Origin: Candidatus Mediterraneibacter faecavium
Lineage (GTDB): Bacteria > Bacillota > Clostridia > Lachnospirales > Lachnospiraceae
DNA length: 52,281 bases
Direction: 5' to 3'
Assembly (NCBI GenBank): GCA_019119995.1
Contig: DWVY01000064.1
Location: 1 to 52,281 of the forward strand
Under the pieces are notes generated by a model that was not told the DNA's origin, did not search any database, and worked only from the letters and a program-made list of their open reading frames with translations. Of this stretch, positions 35,498 through 43,073 are shown piece after piece (the stretch's first letter is position 1; each line of letters opens with the position of its first letter). The position numbers were made by a program, and so were the translations under genes.

Positions 35498-36739
35498 TTA
35501 TTTCCGGGAATCTGCAACCGCCTGATACATCGCCAGGATATTCGCAGCCGGAACATCCGGCATGATATTATGCTCCTGATTGAATACGAAGCCGCCGCCC
35601 GGTGCAAAGATATCGATCATCCTGCGTGTGTAATCATACACTTCCTGCGGTGTCGCCCTGTTGAGGATGCTCCTCGTATTGCAACCGCCGCCCCAGAATG
35701 TAATGTCTTTTCCGAACTCCCGTTTCAGTGTTGCCGGATCCATCTGATATGCTGTCGTCTGGACCGGATTGATCACATCATATCCTGCTTCGATCAGATC
35801 GCCCATGATCGGATAGATCGATCCGCAGGAATGAAGGAAGGTCTTCATCTTGCTGTGTGTATGTACATACTCATTCAGTTTGGTATGATACGGTTTGAAC
35901 AGTTCCTGATATTTCTCTCTCGACATGAACATACCCGTATCCATACCAAGATCGTCTCCAAAGCGGAGGATATCAACGATATCACCCACGGATTCGCACA
36001 CGTTTTTCAGCGTCTCCAGATGACGGATCATGAGCTGCTCTACCAGGGCTTCCACATTCTCCGGATCTGCATATGTATCCATGAGGAAGTTATCCATTCT
36101 TCTTAAAAATGTTCCCCACTCGAACAGGTTACAGCCGCATGTGATCATCAGTGCCCGGTCTGTCTTCTCCCGAAGCGCAAGTGTACGCTCCCTGAGTTTC
36201 TGGTAGAAGTTCTCTTCTCCCGCATGATCCCACGGACTGTGCACGAGAGCGCTCCAGAGGACTTTGCCCATCTGATGGTCAAGGTCTGACCAGTCATCCG
36301 GATAATCGTCCACATACGGGAAATATGTCTGGTCGAAGAATGTTGCACCCACCGGCATCTTTGCGATCATTGTTCCCTCATTGTCATAGACAACATAGTC
36401 GCCGTTTTCCAGTTTTTTCGGTTTGAACCATTTTGGATACTGTCCGATCGATCCGTCAGCCAGTTCTACATCATACCAGTCATCATCCTTCTCGTTGAAA
36501 ACTCTTCCGATATCGATCACGTCCACGCCGAACCGGTCCATGATCTCTGTTTCCGGATAAACAACCTGCTGTACTACATCAAATATCCGTGTATGGCCTG
36601 TCGTCATTCCCAGTTCTTTCTTCAGGTTATTATATGCGATCGCCGAGATGCCCGAGCTCGGTGTTCCTCCCAGATCAAGCGGTATGTAATCGGGTTCTTT
36701 ATGGTTGATCGCTGCAAGTACTCTTTCCCTTGGTGTCAT
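35498..36739 (-). CDS. URO-D-fold methyltransferase (candidate methyltransferase I)
   Basis: This 413-aa protein has the uroporphyrinogen-decarboxylase fold used by cobalamin-dependent methyltransferases. It opens with the family's TPRERVLAAINHKEPDYIPL segment. Candidate zinc ligands are His303-x-Cys305 (FLHSCGS) and Cys353 (WGGGCNTRS). At the position of the usual third ligand (GSGCDIPP in MtaA-type enzymes) it reads NQEHNIMP, so the metal site differs from MtaA/CmuA. True heme-pathway URO-D is shorter and sits with other heme genes, none of which are here. It is flanked by an L-rhamnose-mutarotase homologue and a sugar-binding lipoprotein. I infer that it transfers a methyl group from an O-methyl sugar or methyl glycoside to the corrinoid protein. 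Confidence 0.8.
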   Translation of the reverse strand: MTPRERVLAAINHKEPDYIPLDLGGTPSSGISAIAYNNLKKELGMTTGHTRIFDVVQQVVYPETEIMDRFGVDVIDIGRVFNEKDDDWYDVELADGSIGQYPKWFKPKKLENGDYVVYDNEGTMIAKMPVGATFFDQTYFPYVDDYPDDWSDLDHQMGKVLWSALVHSPWDHAGEENFYQKLRERTLALREKTDRALMITCGCNLFEWGTFLRRMDNFLMDTYADPENVEALVEQLMIRHLETLKNVCESVGDIVDILRFGDDLGMDTGMFMSREKYQELFKPYHTKLNEYVHTHSKMKTFLHSCGSIYPIMGDLIEAGYDVINPVQTTAYQMDPATLKREFGKDITFWGGGCNTRSILNRATPQEVYDYTRRMIDIFAPGGGFVFNQEHNIMPDVPAANILAMYQAVADSRK

Positions 36740-36801
36740 TTATGTTTTCCTCCTTTTTCCTGATTCCGGCTTCATATCTTTCATCGTTCCGGCTTTTTAA
36801 G

Positions 36802-37125
36802 TTAATCCAGATGGTATACCTCTTCCAAGTCAGCCCACCATTCGCCGTCCTTTGCGTCCTCCACAGGCTCCTGGCACGGATCTGTCTCCTTCCACCATTT
36901 CTGCGTCATCGGATCGTCTGCCATCTTTTTCATATCCGCCTCATAGTCATCGCCGATATACTCAAAATAACTGAACAGATATCCGTTCCGGTAATAAATA
37001 GAATAGTTCTGTATATTGCACTTTTTGATCATCTCGTTTACTTCCGGCCACGGATTCGCATGCAGTTCTTTATACTTTTCAAGGAATTCCGGCTTTACCT
37101 TAATTACTTGTCCGATTCTCTTCAT
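36802..37125 (-). CDS. L-rhamnose mutarotase homologue (RhaM)
   Basis: This 107-aa protein matches RhaM, which interconverts the alpha and beta anomers of L-rhamnose or a similar 6-deoxy sugar. Tyr18 and His22 fall exactly where the catalytic residues of E. coli RhaM lie (YKELHANPW), and the Trp pair 77/78 (QKWWKE) matches as well. The start at 37125 is chosen for length and for AAAGGAG seven to eight bases upstream; the open frame extends to 37257 but passes through the promoter. It is the first gene of the minus-strand operon (mutarotase, URO-D methyltransferase, sugar-binding lipoprotein, DUF2284). No rhamnose isomerase, kinase or aldolase is in the window. Confidence 0.88.
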   Translation of the reverse strand: MKRIGQVIKVKPEFLEKYKELHANPWPEVNEMIKKCNIQNYSIYYRNGYLFSYFEYIGDDYEADMKKMADDPMTQKWWKETDPCQEPVEDAKDGEWWADLEEVYHLD

Positions 37126-37174
37126 AATAGGATCTCCTTTCTGTTTCTGTCGTGCGTTCCTTTTGTTGATATTT

Positions 37175-37202
37175 ATTATAGCTTTCCATTTTATGTTTTC
37201 AA
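37175..37202 (-). promoter_or_regulatory. Promoter of the mutarotase-methyltransferase operon
   Basis: On the minus strand TTGAAA (37197-37202) and TATAAT (37175-37180) are separated by 16 bases. It begins transcription about 45 bases before the mutarotase start. The LacI-type palindrome at 37221-37238 lies just upstream. Confidence 0.7.
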
Positions 37203-37220
37203 TACGATTTTTTAACTTTT

Positions 37221-37238
37221 TATCTAAACGTTTAGATA
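37221..37238. promoter_or_regulatory. LacI-family operator between divergent genes
   Basis: TATCTAAACGTTTAGATA is a perfect 18-base palindrome with the central CG typical of LacI-family operators. It adjoins the -35 of the LacI-fusion gene's promoter (37239-37244) and lies 18 bases upstream of the -35 of the mutarotase operon, so one bound regulator could control both. Confidence 0.75.
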
Positions 37239-37268
37239 TTGACTTTGATTTTATCACTGTGATATATT
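37239..37268 (+). promoter_or_regulatory. Promoter of the LacI-SBP fusion gene
   Basis: TTGACT (37239-37244) and TATATT (37263-37268) are separated by 18 bases. The -35 directly abuts the palindromic operator, which suggests autoregulation. Confidence 0.6.
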
Positions 37269-37319
37269 AACTTCATAGATAACAGGCTCATCCGATTATT
37301 TAAGAAAGGGAATTTCACT

Positions 37320-39620
37320 ATGGCAACTTTAAAAGATGTCGCCAGAGATGCCGGCGTTTCCATCGCTACAGTCTCCTGCTGTCTGAGCGGGAAAAAGACT
37401 GTAAAACCCGAGACACGGGCAAAGATCATGGATTCAATTGAAAAGCTGAAATATATTCCAAACGCTTCCGCCCGCAATCTAAAAAAGGCGGACTCTAAAA
37501 AGATCGGATTCGTCCTGACCGATATTGACAATTCTTACCATGCGGAAATATTCAAGGGAGCGTCCACTTACCTTCAGGACAAAGGATATGACATCAATGT
37601 TGCATTTTCCAACAACTCCCCGGATATCGAATGCAAAAAGATCAATGATTTTGTCAGCAGCAACGTCTCCGGACTGCTTCTGATCACCTCGCAGCCGGGG
37701 AATACGGATTTCTTCGCAGGCAGGATCAAGAACTTCAACATCCCGACTGTATTTATCGAACACCGGCCTGAGAATATCGACTTTAGTTTTGTAGGATTCA
37801 ACAACTATAAGACGACATTCTTCCTGACGGAAAACCTGCTGCGGAAAAATTACCGCAACATCGCTCTTCTAACCGGCCCCCTCATCTACTCCTCCGAGCG
37901 TGATGCCGTGGACGGTTACAGTGCCGCCATGCAGAGATACGGTATTGCATCGAGACCTGATCTGATCCAGGCAACAAACATGACGAAAGAAGACGCGTTC
38001 AAAGCGCTTCTCACCCTTCCTCTTCTGGAGGAGATTGATGCAGTAATAACCACGTCCGAAAATATCGCTCTCGGGATTGTCGAGGCCTGCCGGATCCGCG
38101 GGATCAGGATTCCCGGTGATATACAGATCCTCTCATTCGGAGAAGAGTCCTGGCTGCGTACTTCCGCCGCCCCTGAGATCACCCGGACTTCACGTACTGC
38201 TTTTACTCTCGGCACAGCTGCGGCGGAGCTCCTGATGAAGAACATAGAGTCCCCCGTCCTTTTCGAGGAGAAGACACTGATCTTTTCCGATGAGGTCATC
38301 CACAAAAATCTGCACCTGCCCGTCAAAAGAGAGAGGCAGAACACGGCTTCCGCGCCGCTCGTAAAGAAAGAGCCGCTGCGGATACTCATGGTAGATCTTG
38401 CCACCTCTCATTCTGCGGAGATACTATCCAGAAATTTCACACGAATTACGGATGTCCCTGTCGAAATCGACTATCTGCCGCAGAACCAGATGCTCAAGAC
38501 CATCCTCGCCGACATGGAAAAACCCGAGCCGCGCTACGATATCTATATGTATGATATCCCCTGGCTCGAGTACATGGTACAGAACGGGCTTGTCGCGGAC
38601 ATCACGGAATATGTTGAGAGCAGCAGTTTCAACACAGACGCATTCTTCCCGCACAATCTGAGAAACTGTATGTATGAAGGACGCTACTGGGGTATCCCCA
38701 TCGTGGGCGGTTCCCAGATCATGTTCTACCGCAGCGACCTCTTCGAGAACCACGGGATAAGGAAATCATTCAAGGAACAGTTTGGGATCGAGCTGTCTCC
38801 TCCGCGCACCTGGACGGAATTTAACGGAATCGCTTCTTTTTTCACCCGAAGCTGCAACCCGTCCTCCCCTACCCTGTACGGTACATCCATGGCAGGCGAT
38901 CAGGACGAGGCATTTGCCCCTGAGATCCTGATCCGTCTCTGGTCATGCGGCGGAAAACTGTGGGACAAATACAACCGGGTATGTCTGGACTCCCCGGAAA
39001 ATGCACAGGCTCTCAGAAGCATCCTGGAAACACTGAAATATGTGGAGTCTTCCCCACTGGAGACCTCGATCGACAAAACCGTGGAAGACTTCTGCTCCGG
39101 CAGGACATCCATGCTGATCACCTATACGGAATACGCGAACATGATCTCCGAAAGCGTGCACAACAATATCATCGGAAGAGTCGGGTACGAGGCGCTTCCC
39201 GGACGCACCCCCGCCAGCGTCGGGTGGAATCTGGGACTCAACCCTTACACCGCCAGAACCGCGGAGGCCTACTGGTATTTCCAGTGGCTCTGCCGAAAAG
39301 ATATCAGCATCTATATGACCATACTCGACGGCCAGTCTCCTGCCGTCACTCCATATCAGAGCCATGAGCTCCTGAAGCTCTATCCCTGGCTCGAGCTCAC
39401 GGAAGAGAGCTTTGATTACTGCCAGAAAAGGGATGGTCCGTACAGCAAGAAATCACTGATCATCCCGCGCAGCCGTATCGAAGCCATTCTGTGCGATGTG
39501 GCAAAGAATGTGATCAGCGGTGCGCTCTCCCTGCCGGATGCGTTAAAAAAAGGACAGGAGGACATGACCGCACTGTTCAAATCGTACGGATATCCGAAAC
39601 CGCTGCATTTTCTGCCGTAA
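37320..39620 (+). CDS. LacI-family regulator fused to a solute-binding-protein domain
   Basis: This 766-aa protein joins three parts. Residues 1-55 are a LacI helix-turn-helix (LKDVARDAGVSIATVS; hinge NASARNLKK). Residues ~60-340 are the usual LacI sugar-sensing domain. Residues ~350-766 resemble an extracellular solute-binding protein of family 1 (PRYDIYMYDIPWLEYMVQNG and YWGIPIVGGSQIMFYRSDLF). There is no signal peptide, so both sensing domains are cytoplasmic. Normal LacI regulators are about 340 aa. It diverges from the mutarotase operon across a perfect palindrome that it probably binds. GAAAGGG precedes the ATG. It may require two ligands, for example a methylated sugar and its demethylated product; this is inference. 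Confidence 0.9.
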   Translation: MATLKDVARDAGVSIATVSCCLSGKKTVKPETRAKIMDSIEKLKYIPNASARNLKKADSKKIGFVLTDIDNSYHAEIFKGASTYLQDKGYDINVAFSNNSPDIECKKINDFVSSNVSGLLLITSQPGNTDFFAGRIKNFNIPTVFIEHRPENIDFSFVGFNNYKTTFFLTENLLRKNYRNIALLTGPLIYSSERDAVDGYSAAMQRYGIASRPDLIQATNMTKEDAFKALLTLPLLEEIDAVITTSENIALGIVEACRIRGIRIPGDIQILSFGEESWLRTSAAPEITRTSRTAFTLGTAAAELLMKNIESPVLFEEKTLIFSDEVIHKNLHLPVKRERQNTASAPLVKKEPLRILMVDLATSHSAEILSRNFTRITDVPVEIDYLPQNQMLKTILADMEKPEPRYDIYMYDIPWLEYMVQNGLVADITEYVESSSFNTDAFFPHNLRNCMYEGRYWGIPIVGGSQIMFYRSDLFENHGIRKSFKEQFGIELSPPRTWTEFNGIASFFTRSCNPSSPTLYGTSMAGDQDEAFAPEILIRLWSCGGKLWDKYNRVCLDSPENAQALRSILETLKYVESSPLETSIDKTVEDFCSGRTSMLITYTEYANMISESVHNNIIGRVGYEALPGRTPASVGWNLGLNPYTARTAEAYWYFQWLCRKDISIYMTILDGQSPAVTPYQSHELLKLYPWLELTEESFDYCQKRDGPYSKKSLIIPRSRIEAILCDVAKNVISGALSLPDALKKGQEDMTALFKSYGYPKPLHFLP

Positions 39621-39650
39621 ATACCGGGATAATTTATTAAAGCGAAAAAA

Positions 39651-39683
39651 GAACCCTGACATATCATCATCAGGGTTCCTTTT
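39651..39683. terminator. Bidirectional terminator between LacI-SBP fusion and MtaA-like genes
   Basis: GAACCCTGA (39651-39659) pairs with TCAGGGTTC (39670-39678). CTTTTTCTC follows on the plus strand, and TTTTTTCGC on the minus strand. It serves both convergent genes. Confidence 0.85.
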
Positions 39684-39714
39684 TCTCATATTTCTCTCTT
39701 ATATTTTACTCTTC

Positions 39715-40725
39715 TTATTTTCCCTCGTAGAACTCTTTCACCGCATCAAAGAACGCCTGGATATTCTCCATCGGAGTCATCGGCGGGATATCGCATCCGC
39801 TTCCAATGACAAAGTTCGGATATTTGCTGCATCTCTCCAGAAGTTCAAGAGTCTCTTTGCGCATCTGCTCCGGTGTTCCGTTGCGGAATGTTCCTGCCGG
39901 ATCGATATTTCCTGTCACGATGCTCTCCTGCGGAATTGCTTTCAGAGCCTCTTCAATATCTACAGCATTTCCGATGCTGTATGCCCCCGCATTGATCTCG
40001 CGGATATTGTCGAGAAGCGGAACCACGCTGCCGCAGTTATGATACAGTACCGCAAAGTTGTCATCTTCCACACTCTCGCGGATTCTCTTTACATACGGCG
40101 TAGAGAATTCTTTGATCAGGTTCGGAGAGAGAAGGCCTGCTGCCGGCTCAGCAATCGCGATGCCGTTTGCGCCTGCCTCTTTGAATGCCTGCGCATATTT
40201 GATCAGGAACTCTGTCGCCTTCTCCAGAACTGTCTCTACCACTTCAGGATCCTCATATGTCATGATCATGATCTCTGTCATGTCAAGAAGTCTTCCCGCA
40301 AGAGAAAACGGTCCGATGATACCTGCCAGGACCGGACGGTCTGTGATCATCTCAGATACTTCTTTGATTCCCTTTACGCACTCGCCGGTACGGCCGGCTC
40401 CCACTTCCGGGACTTTCAGCGCCTCAGCCTCGTCCTCGTCATGTACAAGCGCTGCCGTCACTGTCGGCACCTCATCTTCACTGTAATGTACCGGGCTTCC
40501 AAATGCTTCCGCCTCAACAGAGAGATCCATAAGGCTGAATGCCGCACCTGTATCGAACTTATCTGCAATTGCTTTCATACATACCGCCTGCAAATGGCCG
40601 TCCCTTACCATCTCGTCAACTGTATGTCCTGTGATCTGTACTCCCGGGAATGACAGGATCGGCATTGCTTTTTTGACCGGAGAACTGATGCAGTCTGCCG
40701 CCCACTGTTTCATATTAAATTTCAT
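39715..40725 (-). CDS. MtaA/CmuA-type methylcorrinoid methyltransferase (candidate methyltransferase II)
   Basis: This 336-aa URO-D-fold enzyme closely fits the MtaA/MtbA/CmuA group. The zinc ligands are all present: His229-x-Cys231 (YHNCGSV) and Cys311 (GSGCDIPP), with 79 residues between the cysteines. Such enzymes move a methyl group between a methylated corrinoid protein and a thiol or tetrahydrofolate acceptor. In an organism without coenzyme M the acceptor is expected to be tetrahydrofolate. AGGAGG lies eight bases before the ATG, and an extended -10 (TGC-TATAAT, -10 at 40761-40766, minus) precedes it. It is separated from the URO-D methyltransferase I operon by the LacI-fusion gene but on the same strand as the other system genes. 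Confidence 0.88.
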   Translation of the reverse strand: MKFNMKQWAADCISSPVKKAMPILSFPGVQITGHTVDEMVRDGHLQAVCMKAIADKFDTGAAFSLMDLSVEAEAFGSPVHYSEDEVPTVTAALVHDEDEAEALKVPEVGAGRTGECVKGIKEVSEMITDRPVLAGIIGPFSLAGRLLDMTEIMIMTYEDPEVVETVLEKATEFLIKYAQAFKEAGANGIAIAEPAAGLLSPNLIKEFSTPYVKRIRESVEDDNFAVLYHNCGSVVPLLDNIREINAGAYSIGNAVDIEEALKAIPQESIVTGNIDPAGTFRNGTPEQMRKETLELLERCSKYPNFVIGSGCDIPPMTPMENIQAFFDAVKEFYEGK

Positions 40726-40848
40726 GGATGATTCCTCCTACCTCATTTGATTTAATATGAATTATAGCAATTCCCGCTTCTTCACTTTGTAATATTTTTA
40801 GATTTTCTGTAATTATTACGTCTCTTTTGTCTCTGGGCACTGATTTTG

Positions 40849-40876
40849 TTGACAGATTCCGGACTGTCGATATAAA
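40849..40876 (+). promoter_or_regulatory. Promoter of the DUF4430-ECF operon
   Basis: TTGACA (40849-40854) and TATAAA (40871-40876) are separated by 16 bases. The leader is about 70 bases and contains a short stem CTGCC/GGCAG; it is too short to hold a cobalamin riboswitch. Confidence 0.65.
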
Positions 40877-40950
40877 ATCCTCTATGTGACCGGGAACGAT
40901 ATCTTAAATTTACTTTATACTGCCATAACCGGCAGCGGAAAGGAGAACAT

Positions 40951-41343
40951 ATGAAAAAAAGAACGATCATTATCTCAGCGGTAATACTGATCTTCTTCTG
41001 TATCGGGGCATTTCTTTTGTATCAGAAATTTGCGCCCCAGACTTACAGCGGCGAAAAAGATATTTCTGTCACCGTCATTCACGGTGACAAAACAGAAAAA
41101 ACATATACATACCAGACGGATGCGGAGTATCTCGGAACAGTTCTTAAGGAAAACGGACTGGTACAGGGAGAAGAGGGCGATTACGGCCTTTTCATCACAG
41201 AGGCGGACGGCGAATCGGCGGATACCTCGCTTCAGCAGTGGTGGTGTATCACAAAAGGCGGGGAAACAGTGAATACGTCTGCAGACCAGACGCCTGTTCA
41301 GGACAATGATAAATTTGAACTCACTTTAAAAGAGGGATACTAA
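40951..41343 (+). CDS. DUF4430-domain extracytoplasmic protein
   Basis: This 130-aa protein has an N-terminal membrane anchor or signal (about residues 5-25) and a DUF4430 domain (~35-130), related to the C-terminal domain of transcobalamin and intrinsic factor. Visible features are the TVLKENGL segment and QQWWCITKGG. It is translationally coupled (TAATG) to an ECF S-component gene. DUF4430 plus ECF S-component pairs in Firmicutes are thought to take up a cobalamin-like or other vitamin ligand; the ligand here is not established. AAAGGAG lies five bases before the ATG. Confidence 0.8.
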   Translation: MKKRTIIISAVILIFFCIGAFLLYQKFAPQTYSGEKDISVTVIHGDKTEKTYTYQTDAEYLGTVLKENGLVQGEEGDYGLFITEADGESADTSLQQWWCITKGGETVNTSADQTPVQDNDKFELTLKEGY

Positions 41344-41846
41344 TGTCGAAAACAAAGACTCATGAACTGATACTGATGGGCATGCTTACCGGAATACTTT
41401 TTATGGGGCAGGTGCTTTTAGCATTTCTTCCAAATGTAGAGATCGTTACTCTGCTCATTCTGCTGTACACCCTGATATTCGGCAGAAAAGTTTTCCTTAT
41501 GATTTATGTTTTCGTATTGATGGAAGGAATTTTCTACGGGTTCGGGCTCTGGTGGATCAATTACCTCTATGTCTGGAGTATCCTCGCTATCGTTGTGCTG
41601 TTCTTTGACCAGCAGAGAAATCCCCTGTTCTGGAGTACAGTTGCTGGCTTCTTCGGGCTTGCTTTCGGCGCGCTCTGCGCGCTGCCGTACTTTTTTATCG
41701 GCGGTCCGGCGGCAGCTTTCAGCTACTGGATCGCAGGGATCCCCTATGATATCACACACTGTATCGGCAATGCGGTCCTCTGCCTTGTTCTTTTCAAGCC
41801 ATCTTACTATATCCTGAGCCGGCTTCATATGCGGATGTTGGAGTAA
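41343..41846 (+). CDS. ECF transporter S-component, unassigned ligand
   Basis: This 167-aa membrane protein has five to six hydrophobic helices and the ECF-S layout (KTHELILMGMLTGILFMGQV start; GGPAAAFSYWIAGIPYDITHCIGN near the end, the region that usually meets the shared EcfT). The stop-start TAATG links it to the DUF4430 gene, so the two act together. It needs an EcfAA'T module encoded elsewhere. The ligand is unknown; corrinoids are attractive because the DUF4430 partner resembles transcobalamin and because the surrounding genes depend on cobalamin. Confidence 0.8.
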   Translation: MSKTKTHELILMGMLTGILFMGQVLLAFLPNVEIVTLLILLYTLIFGRKVFLMIYVFVLMEGIFYGFGLWWINYLYVWSILAIVVLFFDQQRNPLFWSTVAGFFGLAFGALCALPYFFIGGPAAAFSYWIAGIPYDITHCIGNAVLCLVLFKPSYYILSRLHMRMLE

Positions 41847-41857
41847 AGCGCTGTTTT

Positions 41858-42559
41858 TCAATTTCTGCCGAAATTTTTCTCAAACAGTCTCCGTACTTCT
41901 CCGGTATCCGCAAACTGTTCCTTCGGTTCCATCAGCTTTCTCAGGAACTCTTTCTGCTCTCCGGAAAGTGGCAGCTCCTCATGCCAGGGCCGGTCTCCTT
42001 TTCCCCCGTATCCGGAATACAACAGATACAGGAGCACATTTGCCGCGCGGGCATAGTCCAGGCTGAACCTGATATTCCGGCCGTCCGCATACCGGGCGAG
42101 CCCGAAATCCAGCAGAGATATCTTCTCTCCGTTGTCAGTCACATTTGCCGCACTGATGTCTCCGTGCACCACGCTGCGGCTGTGGAGATACTCCAACACT
42201 TCAAATATCTGGGACCCGATCCTGTATATCTCTTCAGCGGTAAATACTTTCTTCTTCTCAAACAGCCACTGTTCCAGTGTAAATCCGTCCTTATATTCAA
42301 GAACGAAATAGTACCCTTTCTGGTTATTTATCACCCCCAGGAGCTCCGGGACCGCCGGATGTTCCAGTCCTGAGAGGATCACCGCCTCGTAATGGTTTGC
42401 ATGTTTATTCTTTCTCCACATGCGCGGACGGAATCTCTTGAGTATCACTTTATTCCCATCAGGATCAAAGGCAAGAAAGCATACACCGTAGCGCCCTTTT
42501 CCTATGCAGGACGCTACGGTGTAATCTCCGACCTTTTTGATCGTCTTTGCCGGCCCCAT
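41858..42559 (-). CDS. Small Hanks-type serine/threonine protein kinase
   Basis: This 233-aa protein has only the kinase fold. Motifs: glycine loop GKGRYG (20-25), catalytic-base Lys41 (VILKRF), Glu58, catalytic loop VVHGDISAAN (Asp134, Asn139) with HGD in place of HRD, and DFG at 151-153. The activation segment is very short, with no APE, similar to RIO/Bud32 or lipopolysaccharide kinases. No transmembrane or PASTA domains follow, so it is cytoplasmic. It starts on the stop of a zinc-ribbon protein gene (TAATG), so the two are coupled. The substrate is unknown. Confidence 0.85.
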   Translation of the reverse strand: MGPAKTIKKVGDYTVASCIGKGRYGVCFLAFDPDGNKVILKRFRPRMWRKNKHANHYEAVILSGLEHPAVPELLGVINNQKGYYFVLEYKDGFTLEQWLFEKKKVFTAEEIYRIGSQIFEVLEYLHSRSVVHGDISAANVTDNGEKISLLDFGLARYADGRNIRFSLDYARAANVLLYLLYSGYGGKGDRPWHEELPLSGEQKEFLRKLMEPKEQFADTGEVRRLFEKNFGRN

Positions 42560-42951
42560 TACTGCACTTTACTTCCGCACTCAGAGCAGAATTTTGCTCC
42601 TGCCGGCAGCGGTCTTCCGCAGTTCGGGCAGAACGACGCGTTAGATGCCAGCTTTTCCCCGCAGGACAGGCAGAACTTAGCCCCCGCAGGAACTGATGCG
42701 CCGCAGTTCGGGCATACAGTCTGCCCCGCCGCCGGCATATTGGGCTGAAATGTTCCCTGTCCGGCTGCCGGATTCTGCTGATATCCCGTCTGGTTCGGGT
42801 ATCTACCGTACCCTCTGGAGCTCCCGGAGCCGGAAAAGCTTCCCAGCCCCGGGATCATTCCGAACAGGCCTTTCTTCTTGTAATGTCTGCCGCCCATATT
42901 GGGGTCAGGATAGCGTCTTCTGCTGCTTGAACCTGAAAAGAATCCACTCAT
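42559..42951 (-). CDS. Double zinc-ribbon protein with Gly/Ser/Pro-rich N terminus
   Basis: This 130-aa protein has a low-complexity N-terminal half (SGSSSRRRYPDP, GSGSSRGYGRYP, QQNPAAGQ) and three CxxC zinc-ribbon knuckle pairs in the C-terminal half (CPNC-CLSC, CPNC-CSEC). Zinc-ribbon domains of this type often act as scaffolds. The start at 42951 is chosen because AGGAGG lies ten bases upstream. It is the first gene of a two-gene operon with the kinase, and its Ser-rich tail is a possible phosphorylation target. A good promoter lies at 42989-43017. Confidence 0.8.
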   Translation of the reverse strand: MSGFFSGSSSRRRYPDPNMGGRHYKKKGLFGMIPGLGSFSGSGSSRGYGRYPNQTGYQQNPAAGQGTFQPNMPAAGQTVCPNCGASVPAGAKFCLSCGEKLASNASFCPNCGRPLPAGAKFCSECGSKVQ

Positions 42952-42988
42952 ACACTGATATCCTCCTGTCTGGTAGTTGGTTACGGCT

Positions 42989-43017
42989 AATATAACGTAA
43001 CTACCGGTCCCTGACAA
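42989..43017 (-). promoter_or_regulatory. Promoter of the zinc-ribbon/kinase operon
   Basis: On the minus strand TTGTCA (43012-43017) and TATATT (42989-42994) are separated by 17 bases. It lies about 38 bases upstream of the zinc-ribbon start. Confidence 0.65.
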
Positions 43018-43073
43018 GGGAAGTTAAGAAAATAACAGAATTTTCACAGTTTCTTTACATATGCTGCTGTCCG

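Noticed and set aside
35498-36739. Heme-pathway uroporphyrinogen decarboxylase (HemE)
   Set aside because: It is longer than HemE, has candidate zinc-ligand motifs of methyltransferases, and lies among corrinoid and sugar genes rather than heme genes.
36802-37257. N-terminally extended mutarotase (151 codons)
   Set aside because: The extension covers the promoter and LacI operator and lacks family similarity; the start at 37125 has a good ribosome binding site.
40877-40950. Riboswitch in the DUF4430-ECF leader
   Set aside because: The leader is about 70 bases with one short stem and no recognisable aptamer core.
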